The notes under the pieces were generated by a model, which did no database searches, was not told where the DNA came from, and saw only the letters and a program-made list of their open reading frames with translations. A stretch of DNA of 64,000 nucleotides from NCBI GenBank assembly GCA_965601475.1, contig OZ271832.1:3844001-3908000 (forward strand). The letters are read 5' to 3'. This DNA is from JAWPMT01 sp965601475. Its GTDB lineage: Bacteria > Bacteroidota > Bacteroidia > Cytophagales > Cyclobacteriaceae. The translations under genes and the position numbers were made by a program. The first letter of the stretch is position 1; the number at the start of each line of letters is the position of its first letter. Shown in pieces: positions 52,832 to 60,478 of the stretch.

Positions 52832-53570
52832 TCTCAAGCCTCCTGTTGCCAGCAGTTTCCATCAGGTTCTTTATCCATTCTCCTGGGAGCTTTTCGGCGG
52901 CATCCTTCACCAGACCGCCCCAGATTTTGGAGATGTGCCGCAATTCGTCTACCTGGTAGCGCTGTTCCACCAAATCATAGCAGCAATCCTGGTAGAGTAC
53001 CACGTCCATTGGAAAGCCAACATCACTGGCACTGACACGGGTAGCGTCGAAAGATAAGAAACCTGCTCTCAGAGCGGATTCGAAGGAGCTTTCGAAATTA
53101 ATCAGTCGATCCAATATGGGCTTTCCATAACCGGTATTGCCAATGATCACATAAGGGGTACTTTGCCCAACTTCTATCCAATTACCCTGCGGATACAACA
53201 GGTACAATTTGTGTTCGTCATCGTCTTCCAACTGGCCCCCGACAATTGCATGAAGGTTGAATTGCAGCCCTGATTCCTCAAGTGACGGGCGGTCTTCTCT
53301 GGAAACACGCCTCACCTGCTCGGCAAAGGCATTTACTGCCTTGTACAGCTTGTTAAAGTCACTGTCCTGTTCCGAAATTACTTCGTTGAAGTAGGTAATA
53401 GCCTTGTCCCGAACCGATCGCAATCCTGAGGTCATGATGAAGAGTGAGTGCTGGTTCCTGTTCAGGGTGAATATTTTCTTGGATGTGGTGGTTTCATTGC
53501 CGGAAGTAATTCTGGAATCTGCGATACCCACAAGTCCCTGTTTTATCTTAATGCCAAGACAGTACGTCAT
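52824..53570 (-). CDS. Anbu, proteasome-like Ntn hydrolase
   Basis: 248 residues. It begins MTYCLGIKIKQGLVG. Removal of the Met would expose Thr as the N-terminal nucleophile, as in Anbu and proteasome beta subunits. The supporting Asp lies in IADSRITSGN (Asp 17 counted from Thr) and the Lys in SKKIFTLN. The length and the phrase YVIIGNTGYGKPILDRL agree with Anbu (ancestral beta subunit). Known Anbu assembles into open helical rings; peptidase activity has been hard to show and the substrate is unknown. Neighbours are the diagnostic set: ATP-grasp and alpha-E upstream, transglutaminase downstream. Confidence 0.88.
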   Translation of the reverse strand: MTYCLGIKIKQGLVGIADSRITSGNETTTSKKIFTLNRNQHSLFIMTSGLRSVRDKAITYFNEVISEQDSDFNKLYKAVNAFAEQVRRVSREDRPSLEESGLQFNLHAIVGGQLEDDDEHKLYLLYPQGNWIEVGQSTPYVIIGNTGYGKPILDRLINFESSFESALRAGFLSFDATRVSASDVGFPMDVVLYQDCCYDLVEQRYQVDELRHISKIWGGLVKDAAEKLPGEWIKNLMETAGNRRLENA

Positions 53571-53625
53571 GTGTTGTTACTTAGAAGTTGTAGCCAAGGT
53601 AGCGAATTCCTCGATTAAGAGATAC

Positions 53626-54576
53626 CTAGAATTTCGCGGCAAAATAGGTTTCATAGATGGCATCTGACACTTTGCTAATTCTCATTTGCATACGGTCAAT
53701 ATACTCATGTAATCCTTGGTCCATGATTTCACTCACCTCGAGAAATTCGAGATCGGATCGAAGCATGCCTAGTCTTTTCTCTGCATCGTTGGAAAAGGCG
53801 GTGTGAAAGTTGCCTGAGATGGACCTTAGGGCATGTTCAGCCTCCATGAGGCAAAACAGAATCGACCGGGGAAACCTTCTGTTCAGAACCAGATACTCTA
53901 CAATGCTCAATGGTTCCAATTTTCCGTAGAGCATGCGATACATATTGTAGGCACTCACAGACTTCAGTAGTGCTGCCCAGTGAATCAGATCTACGGGGCT
54001 GCCTACAGAATCCAGGCTTGGTAGCAAAACATGATATTTCACATCCAGGATGCGTGAAGTATTGTCAGCCCTTTCCAAAAGCTGCCCCAGCTTGCTTAGA
54101 TACCATCCTTCCGTCCTGGCGATGGTACTGTCGCCTATGCCGAAAAGGAGTTGTATGTTTTTGCGAATGTCTTCAAAAAAGGCGCGGGGGTCTTTGGTGA
54201 CACGACGCTTTTGTTTGCTGCCTTCCTGGATGTATAAATAGAGTTGGTTGACTTGCTGCCAGGTCTCAGTATTCAAATTTTCACGAATTCCCTTGGCGCC
54301 ATCTCTTGCCGTACAGATACAGGAGAAAATGGAATTTGGATTTTCCCGGTTGAAGGCCATAAAGTCTATGACATTCTGCTTGCTTGGCTGATCGTACAGC
54401 GATGAAAATAGTTCCCAACTCCCGGTTGCCAACACCAGTGGCTTCCACTGCTCAGTGACAGATGGCGGAAGGTCAAGGGCCAGATTGAAGTTCACAGACA
54501 GAAACCTGGCATTGTTTTCTGCTCGCTCTACGTATCGATTTATCCAAAAAGTGGTAGCTGCAACTCTACTTAACAT
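53626..54576 (-). CDS. Alpha-E domain protein (DUF403)
   Basis: 316 residues, almost all helix. The N-terminus MLSRVAATTFWINRYVERAENNARFL is the hallmark of the family, and the Glu in RYVERAEN gives the alpha-E name. A second copy of the motif, LGQLLERADNTSRILDVKYH, lies in the middle. No enzyme activity is known. In other genomes it is almost always next to the circularly permuted ATP-grasp protein, suggesting a partner or scaffold in peptide formation. It follows the ATP-grasp gene by 10 nt and precedes Anbu by 55 nt. Confidence 0.88.
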   Translation of the reverse strand: MLSRVAATTFWINRYVERAENNARFLSVNFNLALDLPPSVTEQWKPLVLATGSWELFSSLYDQPSKQNVIDFMAFNRENPNSIFSCICTARDGAKGIRENLNTETWQQVNQLYLYIQEGSKQKRRVTKDPRAFFEDIRKNIQLLFGIGDSTIARTEGWYLSKLGQLLERADNTSRILDVKYHVLLPSLDSVGSPVDLIHWAALLKSVSAYNMYRMLYGKLEPLSIVEYLVLNRRFPRSILFCLMEAEHALRSISGNFHTAFSNDAEKRLGMLRSDLEFLEVSEIMDQGLHEYIDRMQMRISKVSDAIYETYFAAKF

Positions 54577-54586
54577 AACTGATCAA

Positions 54587-56014
54587 TTAATACAAAACCC
54601 AGGTGTCTTTAGAACCACCTCCCTGGGAAGAATTCACCACCAGGGATCCTTTTTTCAAGGCGACTCTCGTCAAGGCTCCGGGTATCACTTTGATATCTTC
54701 ACCATACAATATATAAGGCCGGAGGTCCACATGCCGGGGTGCCATCTTGCCATCAATCATGCTGGGTACGGTAGAGAGCGAAATCGTGGGTTGAGCAATG
54801 TATTTCCGGGGCTCCGCTTTCACCTTTTTTCTAAATTCCTCATGCTGTGCCTTGGTGCTCTTGGGCCCAATCATCATTCCGTAGCCTCCAGCGGCATTGG
54901 TCTCCTTGACTACTAGTTTTTCGATGTTCTCAACTACATACTGGAGGTCTTTTTCCCGACTACAAATGTAGGTGGGGACATTCTGGAGCAGTACTTCTTC
55001 GTTGAGGTAGTATTTGATGATGTCAGGAACATATGGATAAATGGCTTTGTCATCCGCTACACCTGTTCCTGGGGCATTGGCAAGTACGACATTGCCTTTG
55101 ACATAGGCATTCATAAGGCCTGGGACACCCAGAAGTGAATCAGGTCGAAATGTAAGCGGGTCCATGAAAATATCATCTATTCGTCGGTAGATAACGTCAA
55201 TACTTTCTAAGCCTTTTGTGGTCTTTGCATAGACCCTATCGTCTTTCACTACGAGGTCCTGACCTTCCACTAGAAGAACACCCATTTGCTGTGCCAGATA
55301 GCTGTGTTCGAAATAGGCGGAATTGTAGACCCCCGGTGTCCAAACAGCAATATTACCCGGCGTACTTGGCGCAATGTACTGCAACATCTCCAGCAGCTCA
55401 ATGGGGTAGTTGTAAACAGGCCTCACACCCAGACTCTCGAATATTTCAGGGAAAGTGCTTTTCAGGATCTCTCGATTTTCGAGCAAATACGACACCCCGC
55501 TGGGATTGCGCAGGTTATCTTCCAGTACATAGAATTCCCCATCAGCACCGCGAATAATGTCACTACCGCTGATGTGCGTCCAAATCCCGCCGGTGGGGTT
55601 AAGTCCCCGACATTGTTCCAGATAGCACTCACTGGAAGTGATCATGTCCATGGGGACGATACCATCCTTCACAATTTTCTGGTCGTGATAGATGTCTTCG
55701 ATGAATAGGTTTAGCGCGTATATCCGTTGCTCCAATCCCGCTTCCAGCTTACTCCAATCCGTGCTGTCAATGATGCGAGGCAAAATATCGAGATGAAGGA
55801 TGCGTTCAACACCTTGATCATCACCATAGACGTTGAAGGTCATACCCAGCAGGTGCTGCGCCTTATCTGTCGCTTCTTGCAATTGCACCAGTTGCTCTGG
55901 CGTGAACTTTGCGAGCTCGTCTTTGAAGGTTTGATAAGAAGGTCGGTATTGGTCGGTACCCTGGAACATCTCATCAAAGAAACCTTCGGGCACCTCGTAA
56001 TCGGAAAAATTCAT
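54587..56014 (-). CDS. Circularly permuted type 2 ATP-grasp enzyme (DUF407)
   Basis: 475 residues. The family motifs are in order: the start of the catalytic part YEVPEGFFDEMF, YLLENREILKSTFPEIF, DVIYRRIDDIFMDPL, VVLANAPGTGVADDKAIYPY, the nucleotide-binding VVKETNAAGGYGM, and C-terminal SSQGGGSKDTWVLY. ATP-grasp enzymes join a carboxylate to an amine by acyl phosphate, here most likely forming a peptide or isopeptide bond. First gene of the operon 56014-51965. The peptide or acceptor protein is unknown. Confidence 0.88.
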   Translation of the reverse strand: MNFSDYEVPEGFFDEMFQGTDQYRPSYQTFKDELAKFTPEQLVQLQEATDKAQHLLGMTFNVYGDDQGVERILHLDILPRIIDSTDWSKLEAGLEQRIYALNLFIEDIYHDQKIVKDGIVPMDMITSSECYLEQCRGLNPTGGIWTHISGSDIIRGADGEFYVLEDNLRNPSGVSYLLENREILKSTFPEIFESLGVRPVYNYPIELLEMLQYIAPSTPGNIAVWTPGVYNSAYFEHSYLAQQMGVLLVEGQDLVVKDDRVYAKTTKGLESIDVIYRRIDDIFMDPLTFRPDSLLGVPGLMNAYVKGNVVLANAPGTGVADDKAIYPYVPDIIKYYLNEEVLLQNVPTYICSREKDLQYVVENIEKLVVKETNAAGGYGMMIGPKSTKAQHEEFRKKVKAEPRKYIAQPTISLSTVPSMIDGKMAPRHVDLRPYILYGEDIKVIPGALTRVALKKGSLVVNSSQGGGSKDTWVLY

Positions 56015-56250
56015 AGCTCCCTGTTATTTCGCATGGAATGAGCGAAAATTCAAGTTTTATCCGATTTTTCTACCTGCCATGATCAAATAGTAGATGTTAC
56101 TCTTTGGACTACTTGAGCTATAGCCGAAACATTTTTCATCTTCCAATCTGGCAGCAAAATATTGTTTGCTTGACGTGGAAGATGCTTTCTATGTAGTGGT
56201 CTATTGGCTGAAATGACAAAGCTGATGGCCCTGCAGCACAAAGAACAGGC

Positions 56251-56267
56251 CCGGAAGGAACTTCCGG
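56251..56267 (-). terminator. Weak hairpin after the PLC-like gene
   Basis: CCGGAAG (56251-56257) pairs perfectly with CTTCCGG (56261-56267) around GAA, 16 nt after the minus-strand stop at 56283. No strong T-run follows on the minus strand, so terminator activity is doubtful. The rest of the gap 56015-56282 shows no gene. Confidence 0.35.
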
Positions 56268-56282
56268 ACTTGTAACCTCGGT

Positions 56283-57071
56283 CTACCGCTTGGTGATGCT
56301 CCTGGTGTTATTTCGGTCTTCGGAGGAGATGAAATCTACCCCGGTTCCGATTAGGTCTTCCCACAGTGCTTTGTCGTTGGGTACGTTGTACAGTCGCAAT
56401 TTTTTCCCTTGACGATGAGTCTGTTTCACCAACCTTTTGAGGTCTGACTCATTCGCAGTAGATGCGTAGTCGATACCGATCAGGGGCATGTCGTTGGTAT
56501 TGATCGTCCCATTGACATCTGCAAGGTTTCCCTCGAATGCTATAAATGAGAATTCTTGCTCCAAAATGGATTTGCGTGCAGTGGAAGAGGGGTTGACCAA
56601 TACTACTTTGATCGCTCTGAATCGTGCTTTCGAATCCGTCGTCGCAAGGAAATCCTTGTATTCACTTAGCCTATCGTGCAGTACTTTGAGTTCAGCCCGT
56701 CCAGCGTTTGGCAATTCCAAAAGGAGGTAGAAGGGATGAGGGTGCCCGCGATAGATACTTCCACCATTGGCCTTGGCTTGTTCCCTAAGCGGATCCAGGT
56801 ACATCGACTCCAGTGAGTGACCCTCACCACAAATCATCTCGCCATCCACTATCTGAACATCCGTCTTAAGGGATACAAAGCCATTTTGCAGTGCATTTTC
56901 GACAACCTTTTTGTCTGTGCCATTCAATTTGATGTGGGGATTGAGCTTAGATTGACCCTGGCAGTAGGTGCCAAGTAGAGCAAACATGCCAAGCGTGCAG
57001 GCTAGCCTGATCATCCTGATTTTGAATGATGGGCTTAGCTGATTTTTGGGTAAGAGATTGAAGCGAATCAT
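56283..57071 (-). CDS. Exported PLC-like phosphodiesterase fold, probably inactive
   Basis: 262 residues from ATG 57071; ATG 57014 (MIRLACTLGMFALL) gives a better signal peptide, ending CQGQ. The body resembles the PI-PLC/glycerophosphodiesterase-like proteins of Bacteroidota: ENALQNGFVSLKTDVQIVDG and SLESMYLDPLREQA. In active relatives I would expect a His-Asn-Asp start motif, a Glu-x-Asp (VEAD) on strand two and a His-Asp pair after DG. Here the first is HIKLNGTD, the second is SLKTD, and the third is absent. It is therefore probably a non-catalytic binding protein. It is divergent from the signalling operon at 57263. Confidence 0.65.
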   Translation of the reverse strand: MIRFNLLPKNQLSPSFKIRMIRLACTLGMFALLGTYCQGQSKLNPHIKLNGTDKKVVENALQNGFVSLKTDVQIVDGEMICGEGHSLESMYLDPLREQAKANGGSIYRGHPHPFYLLLELPNAGRAELKVLHDRLSEYKDFLATTDSKARFRAIKVVLVNPSSTARKSILEQEFSFIAFEGNLADVNGTINTNDMPLIGIDYASTANESDLKRLVKQTHRQGKKLRLYNVPNDKALWEDLIGTGVDFISSEDRNNTRSITKR

Positions 57072-57227
57072 AACCTTTTTGTTTTTGATTGATGATTCGA
57101 AGGTGATTTGACTTGAAGTGCATAGAAAAAACAATGAGTGAATCCGGGCTACAGATGAGTGGATGACAGGGATGCTTGAGTCTGTGCCATTCCGGATGAG
57201 AGCGGTGAAGTGTTCCTTTTCTTGGCA

Positions 57228-57235
57228 TATCTTTG
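57228..57235 (+). promoter_or_regulatory. -7 box of the signalling operon
   Basis: TATCTTTG matches TAnnTTTG, 27 nt before the ATG at 57263. The -33 region has no clear TTTG. It sits between the divergent PLC-like gene and the operon. Confidence 0.4.
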
Positions 57236-57262
57236 ATTAGACCTATTCAAAACCTAACCATC

Positions 57263-57859
57263 ATGTCCAAAAACAAGAACTTCAACATTTATCTCACGGC
57301 TTCTCCAAATCTTCTTCATGAGTATCTAACCAGCACTTGCGTGGATAAAGGCAGTTGGCTCAACCCCAATCCGGTGGGCAGTTTTGTACACGGGATTGCG
57401 GATGATGCTACAGTTTCAGGAGATAGCCACACTGTACCCGTCATCGACCCATCGTTACCTGTAATTGACGATAGTTACACTGCAATTGTCTGGTCCGTTC
57501 GGGGAGACTTCTGGCCGCAAGAGGGGGGACAACTGCTTTCAGATCCGGAGTTTCAATATGTGGAACTCATCAACTTCAACAAAGATGTGGCCTATGATCA
57601 GGCGCCTACGGAATCGGACTGGGAGGATTATTTCGTGGTCAAGAAGGGGCAGGGTGATGTCGTGGCTCCCAATGGGCGTCTGTATTTGCCGCCGGATCCG
57701 CAAAATTCCAAGCAGGTCTCCGTTAAGATACAGCAGCAGGCTAAGGAACTCTATCTGACGTATAGCATTGTATTCACCCTTAAGGTAGGCGCGGACCAGG
57801 ATGTGTATTACTGCAGAATAGACCCCGTTGCCAAGGTCAGACCAAAAAATCCAAATTGA
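57263..57859 (+). CDS. Unrecognised soluble protein, possibly AidA/PixA-like
   Basis: 198 residues from ATG 57263. No signal peptide. The start KNKNFNIYLTASPNLLHEYL, the middle DDSYTAIVWSVRGDFWP, and the last part YLTYSIVFTLKVGADQDVYYCRIDP suggest a compact beta-sandwich. The order (strand, helix LL-x-Y, aromatic strand, closing strand with D-P) recalls the AidA/PixA inclusion-body family, but I would not assign it firmly. The stop overlaps the histidine kinase start (TTGA), so it is made together with a two-component system and may be its sensed or regulated product. Confidence 0.5.
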   Translation: MSKNKNFNIYLTASPNLLHEYLTSTCVDKGSWLNPNPVGSFVHGIADDATVSGDSHTVPVIDPSLPVIDDSYTAIVWSVRGDFWPQEGGQLLSDPEFQYVELINFNKDVAYDQAPTESDWEDYFVVKKGQGDVVAPNGRLYLPPDPQNSKQVSVKIQQQAKELYLTYSIVFTLKVGADQDVYYCRIDPVAKVRPKNPN

Positions 57860-59613
57860 ATACTCGCCGGGTTTTCCTATCGGGAGTTCTGTTTTTTGTT
57901 GGTTTCAGCGTCATTTCGCAGGATCAGTATGTCTCTGACAGCCTCCAAAGTTTCCTGTTTGCCCGTGGCGATGATATCTCCGATTCTCTCAGACACCGAC
58001 ATCTAAGATCGATCGTTCAGAATGAGACCAGGCCAGAGGTTGCACTGCCCTATGCCCTTGAGTTGCTGGAATTATCCAAAGGGACAAATGATGACTTGAA
58101 CATCGCCGTAGCTTTTTCAGAGCTGAACATGATTTACCGTGTATTGGGTGACATTGAGAAGGCCACAGAGGCATTGCTGGCATCTCGTAAGATTTTTGAA
58201 CGCATTGGGCTGCAGGATCAATTGGCGGCCAGTTATGCCCAAGAAGCCTCGATTCTGATGCTCGAAGGTCTGTACGAGCAATCCATTACTAGCTATCGTC
58301 AGAGCCTGTACTTGTACAAGGAGCTGTCGGATACGCTCTCTAAGAACCTGGTGCGGCTGAATCTTGGGGAGGCCTTTCGCCTTCATGGAAAATTCGATTC
58401 CTCGGCTGTTCATCTAAGGCAAGCTCTTAGGGAGAATTACACCGCTGATGAGATTGTCGAAGGCTATGGTACCGGAAACCTTGGCATGGTCTATCGTGCT
58501 TTGGGTAGACATGATTCTGCGAGGTTGTTGTTGGCGAAGTCGATCTCAATCCTGGAACCGATGGGGGACGTTTATTCTGTCGCGGTTTATGATTTCGAGT
58601 TGGGTCTCGTCCTGGCTACCTCCGGAGAAAGGAAACGCGGAGAGGAGCGCATGTTGGGAGCCTATAAGGTTGCCATTGCAGAAGGGCTCAAAGAACAGTT
58701 GAGGGATTTCAGTCGCGATTTTGCAATGTACTTCGCTGACAAGGGCGACTTTGAGCAAGCCCTTGGCTATCAGCGGCGATATGAACTCTACAAAGACAGT
58801 CTCATCAATATTGAAAATGTCCGCAAAGTGGAGCAGTTGCGCGGACAGCATGCCCTGGAGAGAAGTGAGGCTGAGATAGACTTCCTCAACCAACTCAATC
58901 GAAGCCAGCAGCATACGCTTTTGGCGGTGGCTTCCGGCGCGGTCGGGTTACTAGTGTTGCTGGGATTGCTCTATCGCAACAACCAGCAAAAGAAGAAAGC
59001 CAATATTGCCTTGAGCCAAAGAGAGAAGGAAAAAGCGCTGCTGTTGCAGGAATTGAATCATCGCACCAAAAACAACCTGCAAATGATTTCCAGTCTCTTG
59101 AATCTCCAGTCCAATGAGTTGGGAGACGACACCGCCGCTGAAGCTGTGCGCCAGGGGCGATATCGGGTGGACAGCCTGGCAATGATCCATCAGAAGCTCT
59201 ATCAGGAGGACTATTCGAGTATCCATATGCAGCAGTATCTACAGGATTTGCTGGAGCATCTCAAGGATAGTTTTGATCCCCAAGTCAACCTGCAAACGGA
59301 CATCATTGCCGAGCACATGAAAGTGGACAAGGCGATACCTATAGCGCTCATCGTGAATGAAATGGTGACAAATGCGTTGAACTATGGGAAGCCGGCGGAA
59401 GGAGAGTCAATGGTGTTTGTGGGTCTGAGCCACGAGGCTTCTGATTATCAGTTGCTAGTGAAGGACAATGGACCGGGGATGGAGCAACCCGTGTTGGATG
59501 ATCTGCCATCTTTTGGCTTAAAACTTATCTATGCCCTCACGGATCAACTGGACGGAGAGATTAATTTTGACAATAAAGAAGGTACCGAGTGGAGGGTCAA
59601 TTTCTCTGATTGA
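57856..59613 (+). CDS. TPR-containing HisKA_2 histidine kinase
   Basis: 585 residues from TTG 57856, fused to the upstream stop. A signal-like N-terminus (RVFLSGVLFFVGFSVISQ) is followed by about seven tetratricopeptide repeats to residue 330 in the periplasm, and one membrane helix (LLAVASGAVGLLVLLGLLY). A short linker leads to the HisKA_2 box LLQELNHRTKNNLQMISSLL with the phospho-His near residue 400. The HATPase domain shows NEMVTNALNYGKP and KDNGPGM with a shortened end. It phosphorylates the LytTR regulator encoded directly after it (overlap 1 nt). The ligand is unknown. Confidence 0.88.
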   Translation: MNTRRVFLSGVLFFVGFSVISQDQYVSDSLQSFLFARGDDISDSLRHRHLRSIVQNETRPEVALPYALELLELSKGTNDDLNIAVAFSELNMIYRVLGDIEKATEALLASRKIFERIGLQDQLAASYAQEASILMLEGLYEQSITSYRQSLYLYKELSDTLSKNLVRLNLGEAFRLHGKFDSSAVHLRQALRENYTADEIVEGYGTGNLGMVYRALGRHDSARLLLAKSISILEPMGDVYSVAVYDFELGLVLATSGERKRGEERMLGAYKVAIAEGLKEQLRDFSRDFAMYFADKGDFEQALGYQRRYELYKDSLINIENVRKVEQLRGQHALERSEAEIDFLNQLNRSQQHTLLAVASGAVGLLVLLGLLYRNNQQKKKANIALSQREKEKALLLQELNHRTKNNLQMISSLLNLQSNELGDDTAAEAVRQGRYRVDSLAMIHQKLYQEDYSSIHMQQYLQDLLEHLKDSFDPQVNLQTDIIAEHMKVDKAIPIALIVNEMVTNALNYGKPAEGESMVFVGLSHEASDYQLLVKDNGPGMEQPVLDDLPSFGLKLIYALTDQLDGEINFDNKEGTEWRVNFSD

Positions 59614-60326
59614 TGGAAAAAGCGAGCATTTTGGTCGTTGAAGATGAAGTTATCCTGGGGATGGACATGGTGAGTCGTCTTCGCAAGATGGGTTACGAAG
59701 TATTGCCTTTGGCAAAGAATGCGGAGAAGGCTATGGAAGTGCTTGCTTCAAGGCAGCCCGATATTCTCATGCTGGATATTCACCTTGGAGATGATAAGGT
59801 TGATGGAATCGATCTGGCTGCCAAAATCAAGAGCAAGTATCAACGACCCTTCATCTTCCTCACCTCGCATGACGAAGGCAGCTACATAGAGCGGGCCAAA
59901 GTGGTCAAACCTGCGGCCTATATCCTCAAGCCTTTCAAAGACAAGGAAATCGAAATAGCCATCGAGATGGCCCTTGCCAACTACGGTGACCAAGCTGAAT
60001 CGAGTGTTGCCATCCAGGATTCCATCTTCCTGAAGAAAGACGATCATTTCGAGCGTGTGAAATTTGAACAAATCCTCTGGCTGGAAGCCGATAGCAACTA
60101 TACTGAAGTCCACACACAGGACGGCACCTATATCTATTCTACGGTGCTGAAGAAAATGGAAAGTGCTTTGCCCGGAGACCGGTTCTTTCGGGTGCATCGC
60201 AGCTACGTGGTGAACAAGGAGCGTATTTCAGGTTTTGCCGGCAACATGCTCCTTATCCAGGACCACAAGATCCCAGTGAGTAGTCAGTACAGGGAAATGG
60301 TCTTTCAGTGGTTCAATACGATTTGA
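59613..60326 (+). CDS. LytTR-family response regulator
   Basis: 237 residues from ATG 59613, sharing one base with the kinase stop. The receiver domain has the acidic pair in VVEDEV, phospho-acceptor D55 in LMLDIHLGDDKVDG, the switch Thr in FLTSHDE and Lys in LKPFKDKE. The LytTR DNA-binding domain from about 137 has ILWLEADSNYTEVHT and FFRVHRSYVVNKERI. LytTR proteins bind pairs of short direct repeats. The operon ends at the terminator 60422-60447. Targets may include its own operon or genes outside the window. Confidence 0.92.
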   Translation: MEKASILVVEDEVILGMDMVSRLRKMGYEVLPLAKNAEKAMEVLASRQPDILMLDIHLGDDKVDGIDLAAKIKSKYQRPFIFLTSHDEGSYIERAKVVKPAAYILKPFKDKEIEIAIEMALANYGDQAESSVAIQDSIFLKKDDHFERVKFEQILWLEADSNYTEVHTQDGTYIYSTVLKKMESALPGDRFFRVHRSYVVNKERISGFAGNMLLIQDHKIPVSSQYREMVFQWFNTI

Positions 60327-60421
60327 ATCTTCCGAAGGGCGTTTCTTGTCGAAGGCATCATGGACAGAGACTGGTGCTGTTGCATCATTGGTAGCATGTA
60401 TGGCGTTGGCACATTCACAAA

Positions 60422-60447
60422 AAAAAGGATGCCTTGGCATCCTTTTT
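60422..60447. terminator. Bidirectional terminator
   Basis: AAAAAGGATGCC (60422-60433) and GGCATCCTTTTT (60436-60447) form a 12-bp perfect stem with a 2-nt loop. A and T tracts flank it in both directions. It serves the LytTR operon on the plus strand and the oxidoreductase operon on the minus strand. Confidence 0.85.
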
Positions 60448-60478
60448 CAACTACTTACACAAAATCAAATGAAACAGT

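Noticed and set aside
56212..56274. 20-codon frame near the PLC-like gene end
   Set aside because: Overlaps a hairpin, has no promoter, and shows no protein-like feature beyond charge.
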